From assembly GCA_947579605.1 (NCBI GenBank), contig OX388313.1:31189214-31253213 (forward strand): a stretch of 64,000 nucleotides of DNA, read 5' to 3'. Below, piece after piece: positions 56,185 through 64,000 of this stretch. The position numbers and the translations under genes are program-made. Source of the DNA: Athripsodes cinereus (Eukaryota; Arthropoda; Insecta; Trichoptera; Leptoceridae). Positions within the stretch are counted from its first letter, which is position 1. Each line of letters begins with the position of its first letter. The notes beneath the pieces were generated by a model. The model made no database searches and was not told the DNA's origin. It worked only from the letters and a program-made list of their open reading frames with translations.

Positions 56185-56370
56185 CTTCACTATGTATGAA
56201 TTATGGGGTTGCCACTAGTAAAAAATATGAACAATACTACCAGTAATCAGCTTAAGAAAGAAGCAGGTTGATTGATATTAGTAACTTAAAATATCAAAAC
56301 TATAGCAAGAAATATGTAAACTATATTTTATTCAGTGAGTATATGAATTTGGTCACCTTCTTTAGGTATG
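56185..56370 (-). repeat. Dispersed repeat G (copy 2)
   Basis: Inverted relative to 41005-41182; the shared core is TACTGGTAGTATTGTTCATA and CTAGTGGCAAC. Confidence 0.65.
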
Positions 56371-57085
56371 TAGTGCATTGAAAACAGTTACTATGAGAAG
56401 AAAAATGAATAGAGCAATCAATCAAACTATGTATTTCAGGAACCTTTTCTAGAGTTGTGTAAAATGTTTCAATAGTAACAGGTAAATATAATCATACAAA
56501 TCAAATATACGATAAAAAATATAATACAACAATTTTTCCGAACTTCAGCAAATTCATGAAAAATAAATCCGCTCGTAAAAAACAACGAGCAGCATACTAA
56601 CCATTAAAAGGGAAATAAATTGAGACAACAACAACAGTACAAATATTTTTAACAACATTTTTTATAACTATTTCACAGCATGTGTCGGTCCACCGTAACA
56701 TAAATACTTTTCAGTTGTATTGTCTAGGGAATATAACGTACGTATTATATGAAACTTGACCCGTTAAATAAAAATATCGTAACATTCGAATATATTCAGG
56801 ATAAAGATATAAAAGAGACTCCAAATGTTGAATGGAAAACTCAAAATGGCCAATAAAAAGATATACCTACCTATCATATCCCTTCTGAATGTTAAAATAC
56901 AACATTATATTTTGATTGATCCATCAAGCCCATCCTGATTGTCAACAGAGCTTATTTATTGTAGTAACGCAGAAAGGACGATTTGTATATTTTACGAAAT
57001 GTCCCATATAATGTACAACCAGACATTGGACTACGATAATGAACTCAAATAGACTTGTTCGATTAAAATTGTGAAATGTAAATGA
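56371..57085. other. No gene seen
   Basis: AT-rich, nothing recognised. Confidence 0.4.
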
Positions 57086-57212
57086 ATTTATATCTCAGTG
57101 TATCACAGCAGCCATTGGATGAACTGCACTTCCTTTGCACAGATGCTTTTCTTTATCTCTTTCTTTCTTCATAGCCCACTTCTGGACCGAAGCCTCCTTC
57201 ATTCCTTTTTAT
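57086..57212 (-). mobile_element. RTE-clade LINE, distal C-terminus (left part of split copy)
   Basis: Minus strand encodes GMKEASVQKWAMKKERDKEK with a short tail after it. This is the end of an RTE-type protein (EAxVQxW), cut from its upstream part (60645-60910) by the R1-clade insertion. Confidence 0.8.
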
Positions 57213-57374
57213 GCTATTCAATCCTTTTTTTTTTTTTTTTATTGAGGGGAAATCCTACTTGGACGCCCAACCCTTCTGGCTGGGTGTGCCGGACTCTCAC
57301 CGACTAAAACCCCTCCTCTTCTTTGCGGAAGTGTACCTGTCTTTTTATAAGACCTACCACTTTCCGCAGATTGT

Positions 57375-60296
57375 CTATCTTGTCTGTCTGTTCTCGTCTA
57401 CCTCTTTCACCTTGATAATCGCCTCCATATAAGAGGCGATCGTCCTCCATTTCTCGGGTGACTCCAACATAGCTGCCACAGTCGTGTCGGCGTTCACATC
57501 TCCAGCGACCTCATCTCGCAGTGTGGCTCTGGCTTCATCCCATCTGCTGCACTCGAAGAGAGTGTGCTCCGCGTCGTCCACCTGTGCGTGGCAATACCAG
57601 CACGCTTCTGTTGGGGCCTTGTTTATTTTTTTGAGATATTTCCCAAATACCCCGTGTCCAGTCAGGCATTGGGTGACACGGAACGTCACCTCTCCGTGCT
57701 TTCTTTCCAGCCATGGTGTCAGGTTCTTTATAAGGCGATGTGTCCACCTTCCCTTCTGCGAGGAATCCCAGGCTTCTTGCCACTTGGCTATTGATATTTT
57801 TCTTTCTTGCCGTTTCAGTGCGTCTGTAATCTCCTCAGTGCTACGATGTATTCTACCACGTTCTACTGCCAGTATGTTGAAAGGCAGTAATCCAGCTATT
57901 ACTAGTGATGCGTCGGTTGATGCCGTTCTGTATGCTCGGCATACTCTCAGGGCTGCCACTCTCTGCGTGCTTAGGAGTTTCTCCACGTGACTTTGTCGGC
58001 TCAGAGCCTTTTCCCAGAGCGGCGAGGCATACAGAACCACCGACTGAGCTGCCATCGCGAGAGTTCTTCTTCTATTTTGTGATGGTCCCTTTGTGTTGGG
58101 TAGTAGTGAATACAGCGCCCTTACTGTTTTCTGGGCTTTGTCACACACACGGTTGATGTGTTTTCCGAAGGTGAGTCCAGAATCAAGTACGACACCCAAA
58201 TATTTCGCCTCCTTTGCAGGTTTGATTTGCTGTCCAGCTATTTCAAAATTTACGTTTCTGGCACGCCTTCCTCCACTAAGTATTACTGCCACTGTCTTTT
58301 GGGCGGCTATCTCAAGATTGTTTGCTTTCATCCATAGGCAAATTGCGTGGAGGGCCGTATCTGTTTTCGAAACCAGTTCTCGCTCGGTAGATGCAGTCAC
58401 GGATATCGCGAGATCGTCCGCATAGCAAACTAGACAAACTTCCTCGGGCACGGCAACCGACATGACATCGTCATACATGATGTTCCACAGAGTAGGGCCG
58501 AGAACCGACCCCTGCGGGACTCCTCCATTTATCTCCGCGTCTACGTTTTTACTTATCTGAACTCGCCTTGTCGTAAAGTAGTCTATTATAATGTTTACCA
58601 GGTATGTACTGATGTTCTTCTTTTTTAGCTTGTCAATAGAGATCGGCCATGATGCCGTATTGAAAGCGTTCTTGACATCGATCAGAATCAAGGCATTGAG
58701 TTTGCTGGCCTTTCTGGCCTCTGCAGCCACTGAAATAATCTGGTCCACCGCTCCAGTTGTAGATCTTCCCTTGCGGAAGCCGTGTTGGTTGTTGTTCAAT
58801 GCGTTTTTTTCATCTAATTCGAGCATAAGTCTCTCGTTGATGACGCTCTCAAACAGTTTACTCACGACATTGAGAAGGCATATAGGCCTGTATTTTGTTT
58901 CCTCATTTGGCGATCCCTTTGGCTTGTCTACAAGAATTAGCTTGGCACTCTTCCACGTTTTGGGGAATTTTCCGTTTCTGAGGAGTTCGGTGAACATAGC
59001 CCCAAAATAGTGTACATTTTTTGTTGCTAGGGTTTTGAGAGCATCTGGTGGTATGTTGTCGGGGCCCGGCGATTTGCCCACTTTTATTCTTTTTATTGCC
59101 TTTAGTATTTCGTTCTCACTAATTATATGGTGGCTGAGGAATTCAGGGTTTTCCTCCTTAATCAGTGGCCTACTTGGTTTAGTTATAAATAGCTTCTGGA
59201 ACGTTTCTTCCTTCTTTTTTAACGTGAGCTCAGTTTTGGGACCAGATCGGTTCATCTGAGCTCTCACTATTTGATATGCATCACCAAATATATCTTCATT
59301 AAGTTTTTCACACAGCATGTCCCAGTTTTTCCTTTTTGACGCCATTATCTCTTTTTTTAATTTGTTTTTTGCCGTTTTATATGCGCTTTGTAGTTTTTGT
59401 TTCATGCTATTATTTTTGCATTTTTGACACTCTCTTCGCATTTTGTTGGTCATTTTTATGTGTTCTTGAATGTCTAGTGTCCACCAATAAGGTAGTTTTC
59501 CTTCGTCATTCGCTCTTACTTTTGGTGTGCTATGTCTGTAGGCTTCTTTCATTGCATTCTCATATTCTTCGGCATTTATTTCTCGGCCATTTGTGATTTC
59601 TGCGAATTTGTTGCATAAAGAGGTTGGGTTGGTTAATCCATTTATGTATCTGCATATGTCTTTTCTTGGCAGATTCCATTCGCTCATTGTGTATTCGTGA
59701 TCGCTAAGAGATGCGTCATCAAGAACTCTCCAGGTTGGGACTTTATTATAAGCTCTTTCGTTCAGCATTGTTAAATCAATGTAAGAGATTCCATTCGGCC
59801 TGATGCAAGTTGGTCGCTTTCCATCGTTGAGAATTACAAGATCCAAGGAGTTTGCCCATTCCAGCAGTTCTTTACCTCTGTTATTAGTTACGTTACCACC
59901 CCAGTAAGGATGTTTTGCGTTAAAGTCACCAGTTATGGCTACCATTTTTCCATTAGCGTACTTCCGAATATCCGTCTGTATACTGAGTAGGACCTCACTG
60001 AATTCCGTCTGTGTGCATTTATTAGGGCTTACATATGAGCAGTATATAATCAGGTCTTTGGTCTCGATACAGATAGTGCGGCCGAGACTCCTATAGGCCT
60101 CTACTCCATGATCTCTGCTGATTCTCATCAGCATTGCATCATCGTCTTCGCTGACGTAGCAATCTCTGCCCTTTGTGCGATTCAGGTTTGGTTCGTTTAT
60201 TGCTAAGAAGTCGCATTTCTCTCTATGCGCTATCATCATCGCCAGATCATGACCACTATTCATTCTACCTACGTTTATTTGAATTAGTTTCAGCAT
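57375..60296 (-). CDS. R1-clade LINE ORF2: endonuclease-reverse transcriptase, intact
   Basis: 973 codons without interruption. The product would nick the target DNA and prime reverse transcription from the 3' OH. Residues 1-220 form an apurinic/apyrimidinic-type endonuclease with N8, E35 (NEP), GDFN at 123-126 and SDH at 198-200, the last preceded by the WRVLDDASL block usual in R1-clade proteins. RT motifs follow: SPGPDNIPPDALK near 415, KYRPICLL near 470, HGFRKGRSTTGAV near 510, GGVPQGSVLGPTLWN near 590 and catalytic YADD at 625-628. The C-terminus has a C-x2-C...H-x4-C zinc motif starting at C899. No RNase H domain, as expected for this clade. The ATG at 60294-60296 lies inside the end of ORF1, a 32-base overlap in another frame, suggesting coupled translation. 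Length is typical of R1-type ORF2. Confidence 0.93.
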   Translation of the reverse strand: MLKLIQINVGRMNSGHDLAMMIAHREKCDFLAINEPNLNRTKGRDCYVSEDDDAMLMRISRDHGVEAYRSLGRTICIETKDLIIYCSYVSPNKCTQTEFSEVLLSIQTDIRKYANGKMVAITGDFNAKHPYWGGNVTNNRGKELLEWANSLDLVILNDGKRPTCIRPNGISYIDLTMLNERAYNKVPTWRVLDDASLSDHEYTMSEWNLPRKDICRYINGLTNPTSLCNKFAEITNGREINAEEYENAMKEAYRHSTPKVRANDEGKLPYWWTLDIQEHIKMTNKMRRECQKCKNNSMKQKLQSAYKTAKNKLKKEIMASKRKNWDMLCEKLNEDIFGDAYQIVRAQMNRSGPKTELTLKKKEETFQKLFITKPSRPLIKEENPEFLSHHIISENEILKAIKRIKVGKSPGPDNIPPDALKTLATKNVHYFGAMFTELLRNGKFPKTWKSAKLILVDKPKGSPNEETKYRPICLLNVVSKLFESVINERLMLELDEKNALNNNQHGFRKGRSTTGAVDQIISVAAEARKASKLNALILIDVKNAFNTASWPISIDKLKKKNISTYLVNIIIDYFTTRRVQISKNVDAEINGGVPQGSVLGPTLWNIMYDDVMSVAVPEEVCLVCYADDLAISVTASTERELVSKTDTALHAICLWMKANNLEIAAQKTVAVILSGGRRARNVNFEIAGQQIKPAKEAKYLGVVLDSGLTFGKHINRVCDKAQKTVRALYSLLPNTKGPSQNRRRTLAMAAQSVVLYASPLWEKALSRQSHVEKLLSTQRVAALRVCRAYRTASTDASLVIAGLLPFNILAVERGRIHRSTEEITDALKRQERKISIAKWQEAWDSSQKGRWTHRLIKNLTPWLERKHGEVTFRVTQCLTGHGVFGKYLKKINKAPTEACWYCHAQVDDAEHTLFECSRWDEARATLRDEVAGDVNADTTVAAMLESPEKWRTIASYMEAIIKVKEVDENRQTR

Positions 60297-60631
60297 TGTT
60301 GCGTGCGGTGTTATTCCTACGTGCCTCGTTTAAAGCCCGTCTAAAGTAGGGACATTTCCCTGACCTAGCCATGTGACCACCTATTTTGCAATGTAGGCAG
60401 AATTCTTCAGCCTTGCAGGTTTTTTCAGTGTGCTCATCTCCCCCGCACTTTCTACATTTGTCGCTTCTGTCCTCTCCAGTACATTGGTATGCCTTGTGTC
60501 CATATAGCCAGCATCTGTAACACATAGTAACCTCCACTCTCTCCCTTACTTGGCATACGCAGAGACCCACTCTTAATTTCTTCAGTTCGACGAGGCATCC
60601 CGCGTCCACCTCGTTTAAGAGAATCGTGGCC
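60265..60631 (-). pseudogene. R1-clade LINE ORF1, C-terminal zinc-knuckle part
   Basis: The frame is open from the 5' junction of the insertion (60631) to a stop at 60265, so it is a 5'-truncated ORF1. It contains three zinc knuckles in order: CYRCWLYGHKAYQC (C-x2-C-x4-H-x4-C), CRKCGGDEHTEKTC (same spacing) and CLHCKIGGHMARSGKC (C-x2-C-x4-H-x6-C). These form the nucleic-acid-binding region of gag-like ORF1 proteins in R1 and I-type LINEs. A basic tail follows. Without its start the gene cannot make the full protein here. Confidence 0.88.
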
Positions 60632-60644
60632 GCTATTCAATCCT

Positions 60645-60910
60645 GCCCCATCTGCATCCAGTTATATCAACGTTTCGAGTGATTTCATCCCTCCACCGCA
60701 TTTGGTGGTCTTCCTATGCTCCTGGCTGTAGCTCGTGGTCTCCAAGATGTAAGAGACTTGGCCATTTGTCGTCTGAGGTTCTGGCCATGTGTACCAACTG
60801 ACCAATTTTTTGAGAGTTGTGACACGTTGTGTGATATGAGTCATTTTTGTTTTATGTGGTATTGTTTAGTTTCACTCTCTGTCTCAAAGGGTGCTTTTCT
60901 GTGTGGCATA
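60645..60910 (-). mobile_element. RTE-clade LINE C-terminus (right part of split copy)
   Basis: Minus strand encodes VHMARTSDDKWPSLLHLGDH, an in-frame stop, EDHQMRWRDEITRNVDI and a CRWGRIE-type end leading up to the R1 insertion. GHxART-D-W... RWRDEI.... is the RTE-type C-terminus. Already decayed when the R1 element inserted, judging from the stop. Confidence 0.78.
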
Positions 60911-60969
60911 AAAATAAAGGTAACTTGTATTGTAACATTATTAATCGTAGTTAAATTCGAGATGATAAA

Positions 60970-61152
60970 TTTTTTTTTTTTTTAGAAAAGATATATCTGG
61001 GTTTTGTTATAAACCCAAATACAACCTTATACACCTTTCACAGTAAGCTAAAAGCTTGTGTCGTGAAAGGGGAGTTTGCCGGCACCTGGGATCGAACCCC
61101 GGACCCCTTGTTCACAAGGCCGAGACTCTACCTCCAGGCTACCGACGAACTC
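60970..61152 (-). mobile_element. tRNA-derived SINE S1, full length
   Basis: Minus strand: GAGTTCGTCGGTAGCCTGGA, GGTAGAGTCTCGGCCTTGTG, B box GGTTCGATCCCAGGTGCCGG, ACGACACAAGCTTTTAGCTT, AAGGTGTATAAGGTTGTATT, CCCAGATATATC and A tail (T run at 60970-60983). It is nearly identical to the 38.41-kb copy over the head. Confidence 0.88.
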
Positions 61153-61164
61153 TATGTTTTATAC

Positions 61165-61250
61165 ATAATGTTTTTCGAACACCCGCCTTTCACAGTAGGA
61201 CACTAGTAAACTTAGAAAAAAGAGTGAGAGGTCTATTAGTTAGATCTAAA
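61165..61250 (-). repeat. Family T repeat, 5' fragment
   Basis: TTTTTCGAACACCCGCCTTT, CACAGTAGGACACTAGTAAA, CTTAG and AGAGTGAGAGGTC; abuts SINE S1. Confidence 0.6.
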
Positions 61251-61800
61251 AGTTCAACGATTTATTATCAATTTTACCTGATATTTAATTAGGTTATTTG
61301 ATCACCTTTACAAAGCTTACGAGTCGATGAACTTAGCAAGGACTATATTATTATAATTAGTATGCAGGGACACGATCGGTCAAGGAATTTTTCATCCCAT
61401 TTTATTGATAATATGTAATTACTGTCGTCGTATTTCAGGGATTGGAATTTCATAATAATAAACGTGGGGTTCGATCTGACATAGAAATTTCTATATTAAA
61501 TCCTTTGAAAATCTTACCCACCCTTAATTGCCTAACCATATATAGAAAAAATGATAGAAATCCCCAACATACCACATCTATTTTTGTCCTTATATACCTA
61601 AGTTTTTGATATCCTATGCTTTCTACATTATCAAAGTGAAAGCCTTTAATAATCGTTCAATGTATTAATAAATAATGATTTGGAATTTTTCCCCGGAAGT
61701 TCTTTTCGGGAGTACAAGTATAGAAATAATATAATTATTTAAAAAAATGCTCGCTGAAATATGTACAATGAAGTTTTTATAGGTTTTGAAAATATGTAAA
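61251..61800. other. No gene seen
   Basis: AT-rich, nothing recognised. Confidence 0.4.
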
Positions 61801-61801
61801 A

Positions 61802-61990
61802 CAAAGTGCTGTGGATAGAATGCGTATAAATAAGTTGCGATGGTTTTGACATGTGAAGTGAATGCACGATGTAAGGATGACGAAGAGGGCGTATTTATCT
61901 GATTGAAGGGGTGTGAGAATGCATGAACGTTTCACAACTACTTGGCTCGATCACGTGGATCAAATTCTCAAGAACAGCCACGTGACTTAA
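61802..61990 (+). mobile_element. 'SAYP' LINE fragment (copy 9)
   Basis: GTGCTGTGGATAGAATGCGT, AAGTTGCGATGGTTTTGACA, GATGACGAAGAGGGCGTATT and GATCACGTGGATCAAATTCT, in family order, with frame breaks; ends before the RRACM block. Confidence 0.65.
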
Positions 61991-63200
61991 TTATTATTCA
62001 ATATGAAAATCTGCTTGTTGTGCATTTATTCGATACAATTTCTCTCCTCGCAAACTGATTTTGTATCAACCGGATCAGCTATTTCCATGATATTCTTACA
62101 ATGTGACATTCTGATGTCACATTGTAAGTGAGACATATTGATAATTATTACTGATAAATTTGAAGACAATTATGAAGAATATTACAAATGTTATCTTTCT
62201 ACAGTCAGGCACCTATTCTTAACACAAACCTTTCGTTTTGGACGAGTTGGCAGAAAATAAAAAAGGTAGCCTTGACTGTCACACAAAATAAATTAGGAAA
62301 TTTCATAAAATTAACCATCCAAAAATATTCGTGAAATTTTCTGTAAAACACATTTGTAGAAATATGAAAAATTTCAAATTCGTAGATATTTTTATCCTAG
62401 TTTAGCCATGAACTACTTAACAGAGAATTATGTGTGTGGATTTTAGGTGATATTTATCAATTTTATCTGACAGCGGTGTGTGAAAGCTCTACAAAAGTGC
62501 AGCTTTAAGCTTAATTTATACTATTTTATATCCTGACAACTGGTATTTTCCACACTTTACGTTTTATTATATTGATTTACTGCTTGCTCTGCAAGTATAA
62601 TTTTTGATACTATAAATTTTACTTATCGCGCATTTTGAAACTAAAGTAGTTTGGAAATTTTAAACTGCGATAAAAAGACAGTGTTTTAGTTATAACGGTC
62701 CTGAAATGTCTCATAACCAAATTTATATTCTAAATCATTTTTTGCCGAAAGATAGGATAATGAAAAAATATTATTATTATTCTTTTTCTCATTTTATTTT
62801 ATGCAAGCAAACAGTTAAGCAGTATACGTTTCATATAATTATATGAGTTGCGTAGTTAATAAGTTAAAACAGTTTGCAGCAATAAAGTTAATTTCTAATC
62901 CGAAAGAAAACATTTGTAAATGTATTTTTTATAAAAATATTTTAATTAGAGCTCATAAATAAATATTAGTACAAAAACATGATATTTTTCCAGTATTTCT
63001 ATGTTCAGGAATAATATGGATTATACAGGTACTCGTTATTATAGGAAGGTATGTAAAAAAAATTATGATTACAAATACTAACTTGATTTTTCTTATTGTT
63101 ACAGGTAAAATGTTGCATCTTTGTCTCATAATTTTAATATGGATGTGTCCAAAATTTGGTAAGATTATTAAATAATATATTTATTACAGTATCATTGATT
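61991..63200. other. No gene seen; one short perfect hairpin
   Basis: A perfect 15-bp stem with a 4-base loop lies at 62095-62128 (CTTACAATGTGACAT / ATGTCACATTGTAAG). Nothing else recognised in this AT-rich stretch. Confidence 0.5.
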
Positions 63201-63204
63201 ATCT

Positions 63205-63445
63205 ACACTTAGCCATGTATAGAAGGTAACTGAAAGGAGGTCTGAAAAAAAGGGTGTGAGAAATCGCAGACGTCCAAGAACTACCAAGAATTCTCAAGGA
63301 CGTCCATGTGATGAGTAAGAGAAATCAGCGTTTGAGGGATTGCATGAATGTGGAAGAAGCGAAAGCAATATTAAGGGATAAATCTATATGGTCTACTGTT
63401 CTTTCCGACTATCCTATCTGGAACACGGCGCGGCGTGAGGGTATA
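63205..63445 (+). mobile_element. 'SAYP' LINE fragment (copy 10)
   Basis: A frame from 63308 encodes KRNQRLRDCMNVEEAKAILR, DKSIWSTVLSDYPIWNTARR, equivalent to RRACM...VCKDR..W.SxLSAYP of copy 7. The upstream part is broken. Confidence 0.7.
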
Positions 63446-63624
63446 GATATTAATTTATTTATTAACTCTTTCAAGAAACAAACAGTTATTACAGTAAATA
63501 TTACAAGTTTCGATGTTAGATACAATATAGACCACAAGAGTCTCCCTATAATACCACAGCATAAAATTCAAAGCAACTTAAAATATATTTAAATACCTGT
63601 GCATTGATTTTATTTTTAAATTTT
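63446..63624. other. No gene seen
   Basis: AT-rich, nothing recognised. Confidence 0.4.
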
Positions 63625-63695
63625 ATGAGATGGGTAGCCTGTTGGTAGAGTCTCAATCTTTTAATCAAGAGATCCCGGGCTCAATTCCACTTGCT
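63625..63695 (+). mobile_element. tRNA-like SINE head (S1-related)
   Basis: GATGGGTAGCCTGTTGGTAG, AGTCTCAATCTTTTAATCAA, GAGATCCCGGGCTCAATTCC resembles the S1 head; the S1 body does not follow. The B-box position reads GGCTCAATTCC. Confidence 0.5.
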
Positions 63696-64000
63696 TTCCG
63701 CTTATTCTACCATCATCAAACAATCAAATTTCTATTTCCGATGGTGCATATGGGTGTATTTAAATGTATCTCAAATCTAGATTCATCTTTATATATATTA
63801 AATGTCAAATCCTCGATTTTTTCTCCAGAAGTCACAGAATTAGTGAAACAAGTGTAAATTCTTAAAAATATTGTAAAAATGGAATAGTTTTATATTTTCT
63901 TTTGATGTAATTTTTATTACTACTTTAACATCAGGTGTTACGTTCACATAGTTATTGCATAAATGAAAACTAGTAATTTTGTTAAACGTATACGTTTGCC
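63696..64000. other. No gene seen
   Basis: The 75-codon frame at 63630-63857 is not recognised and overlaps the SINE-like head. Confidence 0.4.

Larger units (their letters stand above)
57226..60631 (-). mobile_element. R1-clade LINE, 5'-truncated, with poly(A) and 13-bp TSD
   Basis: About 3.4 kb inserted on the minus strand. A T run (57226-57240) is its poly(A) tail. GCTATTCAATCCT occurs at 57213-57225 and again at 60632-60644, a perfect 13-base target duplication, close to the 14 bases typical of R1-type integration. It carries the end of ORF1, a full ORF2 and a 3' UTR. The target here is an RTE-type LINE, not ribosomal DNA, so it is a non-rDNA member of the clade or an off-target insertion. 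The perfect duplication and intact ORF2 mark it as the youngest element in the window. Confidence 0.9.

Noticed and set aside
57484..59600. Several plus-strand frames of 74-168 codons
   Set aside because: Antisense shadows of the intact R1-clade ORF2.

Overview
The window looks like repeat-rich, AT-rich animal nuclear DNA, most likely from an insect and plausibly a moth or butterfly. The evidence is several arthropod-type non-LTR retrotransposon (LINE) clades, tRNA-derived SINEs, hAT-type DNA transposon remains and 3' tails of the AAATAAAT type. The lepidopteran guess rests on general resemblance of these families and is inference. I found no host protein-coding gene, exon with a convincing family match, tRNA, rRNA, CRISPR array or bacterial-type operon. 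The long open frames and the recognisable short ones are all transposon proteins.

Layout. 1-1271: decayed hAT transposase end with LINE fragments lodged in it. 1272-3809: intact RT plus RNase H region of an I-type LINE. 5.5-17 kb: a mosaic of LINE 3' ends, including a 5'-truncated LINE (11.3-12.36 kb) sitting inside a copy of another LINE family, a poly(A) element with target-site duplication (15.9-16.2 kb) and a 177-bp foldback (16.3-16.5 kb). 17-47 kb: mostly non-coding AT-rich DNA with dispersed SINEs, a (TAG)n-tailed repeat, RTE-like fragments and a tandemly duplicated I-type remnant (32.16-32.5 kb). 48.27-52.28 kb: a hAT-like terminal-inverted-repeat element enclosing a broken Jockey-like LINE, which itself carries a piece of a third LINE. 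57.2-60.63 kb: a young R1-clade LINE with an intact 973-codon ORF2, a poly(A) tail and a 13-bp target-site duplication, inserted into an older RTE-type LINE.

How the parts relate. The elements are nested, so their order of arrival can be read at several loci: RTE before R1; the 'SAYP' LINE before the A-tail LINE; an AT-rich repeat before another A-tail copy, with a paralogous empty site at 22.4 kb. The A-tail LINE and its dispersed 3' ends share a short hairpin upstream of the AAAT tail. Across copies and related subfamilies the stem sequence changes while pairing is kept. Two further tail families (C and D) show the same behaviour. This recurrent, covarying 3' structure is the most interesting non-coding signal in the window.

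Limits: repeat family names are assigned by eye from motifs; boundaries marked approximate are accurate to roughly 10-30 bases; clade assignments need a repeat-library or RT phylogeny check.
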